Below, one piece after another: positions 8,906 through 15,582 of a stretch of 64,000 nt of DNA. Location of the stretch: NCBI GenBank assembly GCA_036871055.1, contig CP141893.1, positions 992,001 to 1,056,000 of the forward strand. The letters are read 5' to 3'. The stretch's first letter is position 1. Every line of letters starts with the position of its first letter. The notes under the pieces were generated by a model that saw only the letters and a list, made by a program, of their open reading frames with translations, searched no databases and was not told where the DNA came from. Position numbers and translations under genes: made by a program. The stretch is from Bisbaumannia sp015645095. Its GTDB lineage: Bacteria > Pseudomonadota > Gammaproteobacteria > Pseudomonadales > Halomonadaceae.

Positions 8906-9022
8906 TCAGGCGGCGCGATCCAGGGGCGCCTCGGGGGCCCGGTTCTCGGCCTCGGCCTGCCATTCGCACTCGATGGCGTACCAGAACTCCATCGCTTCCA
9001 GGCTTTCCAGTTCACAGCACAT
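8906..9022 (-). CDS. Small protein of 38 residues, function unknown
   Basis: On the minus strand an ATG at 9022 is preceded by AAGGAGG with a six-base spacer, an almost perfect ribosome-binding site. The frame encodes MCCELESLEAMEF, then a Trp/Tyr-containing helix and an acidic tail ending at TGA 8906. Codon use is GC-rich at third positions like neighbouring genes. A rho-independent terminator with T6 follows within 23 bases. The product is acidic (many Glu), probably largely helical, with an N-terminal vicinal Cys pair and a third Cys near residue 19. I do not recognise the family with certainty. Too short for usual ORF cut-offs, it is likely to be missed by annotation. Confidence 0.75.
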   Translation of the reverse strand: MCCELESLEAMEFWYAIECEWQAEAENRAPEAPLDRAA

Positions 9023-9162
9023 CGTTATCCTCCTTGCCTTGGATGAATGAGCCAGCGCCATTCAGTATGGGTGACTCCCGGGCGGGGTGGATGACCATTC
9101 TTTGATCCTTTTATGATATCGATCACGCAAGCGGCGATAAGCCGCCGACGGGAGGAGCATTT

Positions 9163-10197
9163 ATGACTGAAACGATACAGGTCGGCCTGGTGGGCTATGG
9201 CTTCGCCAGCCAGGTCTTCCATGCCCCATTGATTCAGGCCACGCCGGGTCTGACCCTGGCCGCGGTGGCCACGAGCGACGCTGCCAAGGTGAATGCGGCC
9301 CTGCCCGCGGTGGCGGTGGAGGCCGATCCCGAGGCGCTGTTCGCCCGCAAGGAGATCGACCTGGTGGTGATTCCGACCCCCAACGAGACCCACTATCCCC
9401 TGGCGCGGGCCGCCCTGGAGGCGGGCAAGCACGTGGTGGTGGACAAGCCCTTTACCCTGGACCTGGCCGAGGCCCGGGCCCTCGAGGCCCTGGCGGAGGC
9501 ACAGGGCAAGAGCCTGTCGGTATTCCATAATCGCCGCTGGGACAGCGACTTCCTGACCCTCGAGGCGCTGCTGGCGGACGAGACGCTGGGCCGGGTCACC
9601 CGGGTGGAGTCGCGCTTCGACCGTTTCCGTCCCGAGGTGCGTGACCGCTGGCGGGAGTCGCCGCGCCCCGGCGGCGGCATCTGGTACGACCTGGGGCCGC
9701 ACCTGCTGGATCAGGCCCTGGTGCTCTTCGGCAAGCCCAGGGCGATCCTCCTCGACCTGGCGTCACGCCGCGACGGCGCCCGGGTCGATGACGAGTTCAC
9801 CGCCCTGCTCGACTACGAGGGGCTCAGCGTGGAGCTCAAGGCGGGCACCCTGGTGGCGGAGGAGACGCCGCGCTGGCGGGTGCATGGCACCCGGGGCAGC
9901 TACGTGAAGTTTGGTCTCGACCCCCAGGAGGAGCGTCTCAAGGCCGGTGACTCGCCGAGCCCCGGCTGGGGGCAGGATGCGCCGGGGCGGCTCTGCCTGG
10001 CGGCGGAGGCGGGCGGCCTGGTCTCCCGGGAGCACCCCAGCCTGCCGGGAGACTACCTCGCCTACTACCAGGGGGTGACCGCGGCGCTGCGCGGAGAGGG
10101 CCCCATGCCGGTCAGCGGGGAGGAGGCCATCGCGGTGATGGCGTTGCTGGAGGCGGGGCTGACCAGCCATCGCCAGCGGCGCTGGGTCAGCCTCTAG
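9163..10197 (+). CDS. Gfo/Idh/MocA-family oxidoreductase
   Basis: NAD(P)-dependent dehydrogenase of the glucose-fructose oxidoreductase type; substrate not predictable. The Rossmann fold opens with VGLVGYGFASQVFHAPLI (residues 7-24), and the conserved EKP-like motif appears as VDKPFTL around residue 94. The second domain starts with FHNRRWDSDFLTLE and contains the WYDLGPHLLDQAL motif with its catalytic-type His. The nearest named relative in style is E. coli YdgJ (scyllo-inositol dehydrogenase-like). At 344 residues it is full length. GGAGGAGC precedes the ATG at 9163. It stands alone between the small minus-strand gene and nudE. Confidence 0.88.
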   Translation: MTETIQVGLVGYGFASQVFHAPLIQATPGLTLAAVATSDAAKVNAALPAVAVEADPEALFARKEIDLVVIPTPNETHYPLARAALEAGKHVVVDKPFTLDLAEARALEALAEAQGKSLSVFHNRRWDSDFLTLEALLADETLGRVTRVESRFDRFRPEVRDRWRESPRPGGGIWYDLGPHLLDQALVLFGKPRAILLDLASRRDGARVDDEFTALLDYEGLSVELKAGTLVAEETPRWRVHGTRGSYVKFGLDPQEERLKAGDSPSPGWGQDAPGRLCLAAEAGGLVSREHPSLPGDYLAYYQGVTAALRGEGPMPVSGEEAIAVMALLEAGLTSHRQRRWVSL

Positions 10198-10206
10198 GTT
10201 AGCCTG

Positions 10207-10236
10207 CCGATGCCGATGCCGATGCCGATGCCGAGG
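10207..10236. repeat. Hexanucleotide microsatellite CCGATG
   Basis: Four perfect CCGATG units and one CCGAGG unit in tandem just after the oxidoreductase stop codon, in noncoding sequence. Confidence 0.9.
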
Positions 10237-10285
10237 CTCGGGGCGCCCCTTAGCGATTCGATGGTCGCGGCAGTCGAGAGTCGAT

Positions 10286-10855
10286 CTACCAGGTAAGCGG
10301 GTGGGTTTGCTCGGCGCGCAGCCGGTCCCGGGCGATATAGAGGGCGGCGATGGCCCGGGCCTCGTGGAAGTCCTCCCGGGCCAGCAGCGCCGGCAATTCG
10401 TCGAGGGCGTGGGTCTCGACGATCAGCGGCTCCGGCTCGTCGCCGGGCAGGCGTTGCGGATAGAGGTCGCTGGCCAGCATCACCTGCATGCGGTGGCGCA
10501 TGTAGTTGGGGGCCAGGGAGAGCTCCACCAGCGGCTCGATATTGTTGGCGCCGAAGCCGCACTCCTCCATCAGCTCGCGGTTGGCGGCGGTGACGATATC
10601 CTCGCCCGGGTCCACCAGCCCCTTGGGCAGGGTCAGCACATAGTCCTCGAAGCCGGCGGCGTACTCGCGGATCAAGAGCACATGTTCCGGGTCGGGCATG
10701 GCGACGATCATCACCGCCCCCTGGTCGCTGCCCATCAGGCGCTCGAAGTGGCGCTCCTCGCCGTTGCTGAAGCGCAGCTCCAGCTCCTCGACCCGGAACA
10801 GTCGGCTGCGGGTGACTTCGCGCTGGGAGAGGATGCGGGGCTTGCTGGGGTACAT
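10286..10855 (-). CDS. nudE: ADP compounds hydrolase NudE
   Basis: Nudix hydrolase that cleaves ADP-ribose, NADH and diadenosine polyphosphates. The minus-strand start is ATG 10855 (MYPSKPRILSQREV); the frame remains open far upstream but only this start gives a normal 189-residue NudE. The Nudix box is complete: GLVDPGEDIVTAANRELMEECGF, with the REL-EE metal-binding core. Gene order nudE divergent from yrfG-hslR-hslO is the conserved gammaproteobacterial arrangement. The 81-base gap to yrfG carries an AT-rich patch with TACAAT around 10,897, a likely shared divergent promoter region. Confidence 0.93.
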   Translation of the reverse strand: MYPSKPRILSQREVTRSRLFRVEELELRFSNGEERHFERLMGSDQGAVMIVAMPDPEHVLLIREYAAGFEDYVLTLPKGLVDPGEDIVTAANRELMEECGFGANNIEPLVELSLAPNYMRHRMQVMLASDLYPQRLPGDEPEPLIVETHALDELPALLAREDFHEARAIAALYIARDRLRAEQTHPLTW

Positions 10856-10936
10856 GGAGACTCCGTGGGGGCGATGCGTGGGGCGGGGGGATTTTGTACA
10901 ATAACATCCTATATCCGAGCGTGGAGCCCAAGGCCA

Positions 10937-11605
10937 ATGATCGATTGGCAAGCCATCGATACCGTCCTGCTCGACATGGACGGCACCCTGCTGGACCTGC
11001 ATTTCGACAGCCACTTCTGGCTGGAGCACCTGCCGCGCCGCTACGGGGAGCTGCACCGTCTGGACGAGGCCAGCCAGCACCAGCTGCGCGAGCGGATCAT
11101 CGGCGAGCAGGGCACCCTCAACTGGTACAGCCTGGCCTACTGGAGCCGTGAGCTGGGGGTCGATATCGTCGCCCTCAAGCGCGAGGTGCAGCACCTGATC
11201 GGCCTGCGCGGCGATGCCCTGGATTTCCTCAAGTGGCTCAAGCAGGCCCACCCCCGGGTGGTGCTGGCCACCAATGCCGACCGCGAAAGCCTCGAACTCA
11301 AGCTGCCGCTGACCGGCCTGGAGGAGTACCTGGATGCCATCGTCTCCTCGGCGGATCTCGGCGTGCCCAAGGAGGCCCAGGAGTTCTGGTTCGAACTCCA
11401 GGAAGTGGAGCCCTTCGATCCGGCCCGCACCCTCTTTATCGACGACAACCCCATGGTGCTGGAGAGCGCCCGGGAGTTCGGCATTCGTCACCTGCTGGGC
11501 ATCAAGCAGCCCGACAGCCGCAAGCCGGAGCGCGAGCTGGAGGAGTTTATCGCCCTGGATCGCTTCGCCACTATCCTGCCCGCTGAGCGCCCGCCGCAGG
11601 CATAA
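10937..11605 (+). CDS. yrfG: GMP/IMP nucleotidase YrfG (HAD family)
   Basis: HAD-superfamily 5'-nucleotidase acting on purine monophosphates. The ATG at 10937 starts MIDWQAIDTVLLDMDGTLLDL, placing the nucleophilic Asp in motif I (DMDGT, residues 13-17). Motif II is LATNAD, and motif IV is LFIDDNPMVLESA. The length of 222 residues agrees with E. coli YrfG. The reading frame is open far upstream through antisense-nudE sequence, which I treat as chance. hslR follows nine bases after the stop, so yrfG, hslR and hslO probably share a transcript. Confidence 0.92.
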   Translation: MIDWQAIDTVLLDMDGTLLDLHFDSHFWLEHLPRRYGELHRLDEASQHQLRERIIGEQGTLNWYSLAYWSRELGVDIVALKREVQHLIGLRGDALDFLKWLKQAHPRVVLATNADRESLELKLPLTGLEEYLDAIVSSADLGVPKEAQEFWFELQEVEPFDPARTLFIDDNPMVLESAREFGIRHLLGIKQPDSRKPERELEEFIALDRFATILPAERPPQA

Positions 11606-11614
11606 GGAGGCCCC

Positions 11615-12001
11615 ATGGACAGCGTAAGACTCGACAAGTGGCTCTGGGCGGCGCGTTTCTTCAAGACCCGCGCCCTGGCCAAGAAGGCCATCGAAGGGGG
11701 CAAGGTGCACTACAACGGCGACCGGGCCAAGACCAGCAAGAGCGTGGAGGTCGGTGCCCTGATTCGCGTGCCCCAGGGCTGGGATGCCTGGGAAGTGGAG
11801 GTGCTGGCGCTCTCCGACCAGCGCCGCGGTGCCCCCGAGGCGCGCGCCCTCTATCGCGAGACCGCCGAGAGCGAGGCGCGTCGCGAGCGGGAGGCCGAGG
11901 CCCGGCGCCTGACCAACCAGGCCATGCAGCACCCCCTCAAGCGCCCCGACAAGAAGCAGCGCCGGGATATTCGACGTTTCAAGGACCACCCCCCATCATG
12001 A
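11615..12001 (+). CDS. hslR: Ribosome-associated heat shock protein Hsp15 (HslR)
   Basis: RNA-binding protein that rescues 50S subunits still carrying peptidyl-tRNA. An S4 domain occupies about residues 3-65 (VRLDKWLWAARFFKTRALAKKAI...KVHYNG), followed by a basic, helical tail (KRPDKKQRRDIRRFK). AAGGAGG lies five bases before ATG 11615. It overlaps hslO by four bases (ATGA), implying coupled translation. 128 residues, typical. Confidence 0.95.
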   Translation: MDSVRLDKWLWAARFFKTRALAKKAIEGGKVHYNGDRAKTSKSVEVGALIRVPQGWDAWEVEVLALSDQRRGAPEARALYRETAESEARREREAEARRLTNQAMQHPLKRPDKKQRRDIRRFKDHPPS

Positions 12002-12873
12002 CCGATCAGATTCAGCGTTTTCTCTTCGACGATACCCAGGTGCGTGGCGAGATCGTCTCCCTGGAGGCGGCCTATGCCGAGGTGCTCGACAAGCAGGCCT
12101 ACCCGGCGCCGGTGCGGCGTCTGCTGGGCGAGATGCTGGCGGCGGTGGCCCTGCTCACCGATACCGTCAAGCTCGATGGCACCCTGAGCCTGGAGGTGCG
12201 TGGCCAGGGCGCCCTGGCCCTGCTGATGGCGGAGTCCAACCCCGGCGGCGAGCTGCGCGCCATCGCCCGCCTGGCCGATGGGGCCGACCTGCCCGACGCG
12301 GCCGCCGGTTTCCGCGAACTGCTGGGTGAGGGGCATATCGTCATCACCCTGGACCCCCGGGAGGGGCGTCGCTACCAGGGCATCGTCGAACTCAAGGAGG
12401 CCAGCCTGGCGGCCTGTCTGGAGGCCTATTTCGCCCAGTCGGAGCAACTGCCCACCCGGCTGTGGCTGGCCGCCGATGGCCAGCAGGCCGCTGGCCTGCT
12501 GCTGCAGCAACTGCCCGACGACGGTCGCCCCCACGACCCCGATGCCTGGGAGCGTACCGTGCACCTGGCCGATACGGTGCGTGACGAGGAGTTGCTGGGC
12601 CTCGCGCAGCATGAGCTGCTGCACCGCCTCTATCACGAGGAGACGGTGCGGGTCTTCGAGCCCAAGGCACTGCGCTTCGGCTGCACCTGTTCCCGGGAGC
12701 GGATCGCCCAGTCGCTGCTCTCCCTGGGGGCCGAGGAGCTGCGCGAGATCGTCGCCGAACAACAGGCCATCGAGACCGAGTGCCACTTCTGTCATACCCG
12801 CTACCGCTTCGGCGCCGCCGAGGTGGAAGGGTTGATCGAGGCACCCGATGCACCGCCGCCCACGGTGCATTGA
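11998..12873 (+). CDS. hslO: Redox-regulated chaperone Hsp33 (HslO)
   Basis: Holdase chaperone activated by oxidative stress through loss of zinc. The N-terminal chaperone core spans about residues 1-230; the C-terminal redox switch has the four zinc cysteines as CTC (GCTCSRERI) and CxxC (ECHFCHTRY), the Hsp33 CXC-CXXC signature. 291 residues. ATG 11998 is chosen because it overlaps the hslR stop; the longer in-frame extension is an hslR shadow. Confidence 0.96.
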   Translation: MTDQIQRFLFDDTQVRGEIVSLEAAYAEVLDKQAYPAPVRRLLGEMLAAVALLTDTVKLDGTLSLEVRGQGALALLMAESNPGGELRAIARLADGADLPDAAAGFRELLGEGHIVITLDPREGRRYQGIVELKEASLAACLEAYFAQSEQLPTRLWLAADGQQAAGLLLQQLPDDGRPHDPDAWERTVHLADTVRDEELLGLAQHELLHRLYHEETVRVFEPKALRFGCTCSRERIAQSLLSLGAEELREIVAEQQAIETECHFCHTRYRFGAAEVEGLIEAPDAPPPTVH

Positions 12874-12897
12874 GCGCGAGCTTTTCCGATCCACGAT

Positions 12898-12933
12898 CAC
12901 CGCCCTCCGCGGCCTTCTGGCGGGCGGTGTTTT
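12898..12933 (+). terminator. Terminator after hslO
   Basis: CACCGCCC (12898-12905) pairs with GGGCGGTG (12922-12929) and is followed by TTTT. It ends the yrfG-hslR-hslO unit. Confidence 0.75.
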
Positions 12934-12953
12934 AAATGCGAATAACGGTCGAT

Positions 12954-12973
12954 ATGTAGTAGTAAAACTACAT
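12954..12973. promoter_or_regulatory. Palindromic operator upstream of pckA (HexR-like)
   Basis: ATGTAGT (12954-12960) and ACTACAT (12967-12973) form a perfect 7-bp inverted repeat with a 6-base centre. Published HexR sites in gammaproteobacteria have the form TGTARTNNNNNAYTACA and occur before pckA; this site has one extra central base. It lies about 55 bases upstream of the candidate -10, a position suited to an activator. The palindrome is seen; the HexR assignment is a guess. Confidence 0.45.
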
Positions 12974-12995
12974 GAAATTCGGCGAATGAGAGCCT

Positions 12996-13023
12996 TTGTC
13001 CACGCATCAGTTTTTGTCATAAT
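12996..13023 (+). promoter_or_regulatory. Candidate pckA promoter
   Basis: TTGTCC at 12996-13001 and CATAAT at 13018-13023 with a 16-base spacer resemble a sigma-70 promoter, about 105 bases upstream of the pckA start codon. Confidence 0.4.
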
Positions 13024-13133
13024 GAGTCCCCTTTACAGGCGGCCCGGCACGAAATAGAGGCGCTCCAGCGTCCAGGGTGCCGGGCAGGCAGCCCACCTGT
13101 CGTTGCTACGACCCACGAGAGAGAATAGGCCGC

Positions 13134-14729
13134 ATGGCCCAGGACACCGACATGACCACCACCCAAGCCGCAAGCGCCGTATCGTCCGCCACCCCCCGCG
13201 TCTTCACCAACCTGAGCAGTGCCGAGCTGATCGAGCAGGCCCTGCGGCGCGGCGAGGGGCAGCTGGCCGACAATGGCGCCCTGGTCGTCAAGACGGGGGA
13301 GCGCACCGGGCGCTCGCCGGCGGATCGCTTTATCGTCGAGGAGGCGTCCACCCGCGACCAGATCGAGTGGGGCAGCGTCAACCGTCCCTTCGATGCCGAC
13401 AAGTTCGAGGCGCTGTGGACCCGCGTCGAGGCCTACCTGGGTGAGCGCGAGCACTATCTCTCCGAGGTGCATGTGGGGGCGGACCCCCAGCACTACCTGC
13501 CGGTGCGCATGCACACCGAGACCGCCTGGCAGAACCTCTTCGGTCGCACCATGTTCGTGCGTCCCGAGGCCTACAACCCGGCGCGTCGTGACGAGTGGAC
13601 CATCCTCAACGCCGCCAACTTCGTCTGCGAGCCGCAGCGTGACGGCACCCGCACCGAGGCCTGCGTGATTCTCGACTTCGCCGGGCGTCGGGTGCTGATC
13701 GCCGGCATGCGTTACGCCGGCGAGATGAAGAAGGCCATGTTCACCGTGCAGAACTTCCTGCTGCCGGCCTCCGATGTCCTGCCCATGCACTGCTCCGCCA
13801 ACGTTGGCGAAGACGGTCAGACCTGCCTCTTCTTCGGCCTCTCCGGTACCGGCAAGACCACCCTCTCCGCCGACCCGGCGCGCTTCTTGATCGGCGACGA
13901 CGAGCATGGCTGGGGCGAGGGCACGGTGTTCAATATCGAGGGCGGCTGCTACGCCAAGTGCATCGACCTCTCCGAGAAGAACGAGCCGGTGATCTGGCGC
14001 GCCATCAAGTTCGGCGCCGTGCTGGAGAACGTGGTCCTGGACGACCGCCGCAGCCCTGACTACGCCGATGACAGCCTGACCCAGAACTCCCGGGCCGCTT
14101 ACCCGCTGGAGCATATCGACAAGCGGGTGCCCGAGAACCGTGCCGGCGAGCCCAATGCCATCATCTTCCTGACCTGCGACATGAGCGGCGTGCTGCCGCC
14201 GGTCTCGGTGCTCTCCGAAGAGGCTGCCGCCTACCACTTCCTCTCCGGCTACACCGCCAAGGTGGGCTCCACCGAGATGGGCTCCTCCGCTGGCCTCGAG
14301 GCGACCTTCTCCACCTGCTTCGGCGCCCCCTTCTTCCCGCGCCCGGCCCGCGAGTACGCCGACCTGCTGATCAAGCGGGTCAAGGCCAACGACGCCCGCG
14401 TCTACCTGGTCAACACCGGCTGGACCGGTGGCGCCTACGGCCAGGGCGGCTCGCGCTTCAGCATTCCCACCACCCGCGCCATCATCAGCGCCATCCAGTC
14501 CGGCGCCCTGCGCGACGTGGAGACCCGGCGCATCGATGGCCTCAACCTGGAGGTGCCGGTGGCGGTGCCCGGCGTCGACACCCAGCTGCTCGACCCGCGC
14601 CAGACCTGGGACGACCAGGCCGCCTACCAGGCGCAGATGCAGGCGCTGGTAGCCAAGTTCGTGGCCAACTTCGAGAAGTTCGCCGGCGTCGATCCGGCGA
14701 TCATCGCCGCCGGCCCGCAGCAGGGCTAA
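13134..14729 (+). CDS. pckA: Phosphoenolpyruvate carboxykinase (ATP)
   Basis: Converts oxaloacetate and ATP to PEP, CO2 and ADP at the entry to gluconeogenesis. The kinase P-loop GLSGTGKTTLS and the metal-binding block FGDDEHGW-like segment (LIGDDEHGWGEGTVFNIEGGCYAKCI) are intact, as is the substrate loop TGERTGRSPADRFIV near the N-terminus. ATG 13134 (MAQDTDMTTT) gives 531 residues, normal for the ATP-dependent family; a second ATG at 13152 is possible. The leader holds a palindromic operator and a candidate promoter. A hairpin with a T-run follows at 14778. Confidence 0.96.
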   Translation: MAQDTDMTTTQAASAVSSATPRVFTNLSSAELIEQALRRGEGQLADNGALVVKTGERTGRSPADRFIVEEASTRDQIEWGSVNRPFDADKFEALWTRVEAYLGEREHYLSEVHVGADPQHYLPVRMHTETAWQNLFGRTMFVRPEAYNPARRDEWTILNAANFVCEPQRDGTRTEACVILDFAGRRVLIAGMRYAGEMKKAMFTVQNFLLPASDVLPMHCSANVGEDGQTCLFFGLSGTGKTTLSADPARFLIGDDEHGWGEGTVFNIEGGCYAKCIDLSEKNEPVIWRAIKFGAVLENVVLDDRRSPDYADDSLTQNSRAAYPLEHIDKRVPENRAGEPNAIIFLTCDMSGVLPPVSVLSEEAAAYHFLSGYTAKVGSTEMGSSAGLEATFSTCFGAPFFPRPAREYADLLIKRVKANDARVYLVNTGWTGGAYGQGGSRFSIPTTRAIISAIQSGALRDVETRRIDGLNLEVPVAVPGVDTQLLDPRQTWDDQAAYQAQMQALVAKFVANFEKFAGVDPAIIAAGPQQG

Positions 14730-14777
14730 GCGCGCCGCAATCAGAGGTCGAACCTCGGTCCTGAGGCCGGGGTCATA

Positions 14778-14807
14778 AACGGGGAGGGCGCCAGCCTTCC
14801 CCGTTTT
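14778..14807 (+). terminator. Terminator after pckA
   Basis: AACGGGGA pairs with TCCCCGTT, with an interrupted inner GG/CC extension, and the downstream arm runs into TTTTGTT. Confidence 0.75.
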
Positions 14808-14868
14808 GTTATGCATCCGTACCGGGGTCTCCCGCGTATCCTGGTTACCTTGTCGAAGGAGAGGCACC

Positions 14869-15375
14869 ATGAAACGACGTCATTTTCTGGGCTTCCTGGG
14901 CACCGGTGGCCTGGTGGGTCTCTTTCCCGCCCTGGCCAACGCCCGGCCGCGCCTCGATCTCTCGGCCTCGCCGGACATCGCGCCCCTCGAGCTCGGCGAG
15001 GCCGAGTGGCGGGAGCGGTTGAGCCCCGAGCAATTCGAGATCCTCCGCGACCACGGCACCGAGCCGGCCTACTCCAGCCCCCTCGATGACGAGTGGCGCG
15101 AGGGGGAATACCGCTGTGCCGGCTGCGACCTGCTGCTCTTTACCAGCGCCATGAAGTACGACTCCGGTACCGGCTGGCCGAGCTTCTTCGAGCACGTGGA
15201 GGGGCACCTGCTGACCCAGGTGGACTACAAGCTGATCTGGCCGCGCACCGAGTACCACTGCGCCCGCTGCAAGGGGCACCAGGGCCATGTCTTCTCTGAC
15301 GGTCCCGAGCCCACCGGCCTGCGCTGGTGCAATAACGGCCTGGCATTGCGCTTCGTTCCCGCCGCGGCCGCATAG
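14869..15375 (+). CDS. msrB: Peptide-methionine (R)-S-oxide reductase, exported (MsrB)
   Basis: Reduces methionine-R-sulfoxide in oxidised proteins. The SelR domain shows two zinc CxxC pairs (CAGC and CARC), the KYDSGTGWPSF motif and the catalytic Cys in LRWCNNGLALRF near residue 157. The start ATG 14869, preceded by AAGGAG, adds MKRRHFLGFLGTGGLVGLF and ALANA: a twin-arginine-like motif plus hydrophobic core and cleavage site. The enzyme is therefore predicted to be periplasmic, perhaps via Tat. 168 residues. The TAG stop coincides with the first base of a REP-like inverted repeat. Confidence 0.9.
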   Translation: MKRRHFLGFLGTGGLVGLFPALANARPRLDLSASPDIAPLELGEAEWRERLSPEQFEILRDHGTEPAYSSPLDDEWREGEYRCAGCDLLLFTSAMKYDSGTGWPSFFEHVEGHLLTQVDYKLIWPRTEYHCARCKGHQGHVFSDGPEPTGLRWCNNGLALRFVPAAAA

Positions 15376-15440
15376 GTCGGATAAGTCGAAGGCGCCTCCG
15401 ACGAGATGCGCCTCGCCGTGGGCGCGCCAATCCGCCCTAC
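15373..15440. repeat. REP-like inverted repeat after msrB
   Basis: TAGGTCGGATAAG at the left end and the complement of the right end (GTAGGGCGGATTGG) form an imperfect inverted pair around a GC-rich centre, resembling dispersed extragenic palindromes. It begins on the msrB stop codon. Confidence 0.45.
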
Positions 15441-15582
15441 GTCGACTCCGCCGACCGGGGCAGACGCATAGGGCCGTCGTCGTGAAGGTAGTTTCCTAAC
15501 GATCCCGGCGGCAAGGCTCCCGACTCGGGCGCCATTATGATACCTTGACGCGATCTTTCGCCGCTGGAACGTCAAGGATTTC

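Noticed and set aside
10286..11989. A 567-codon minus-strand frame joining nudE to antisense yrfG and hslR
   Set aside because: Only the last 189 codons resemble a protein family; the upstream part is antisense to yrfG and hslR, so nudE starts at 10855.
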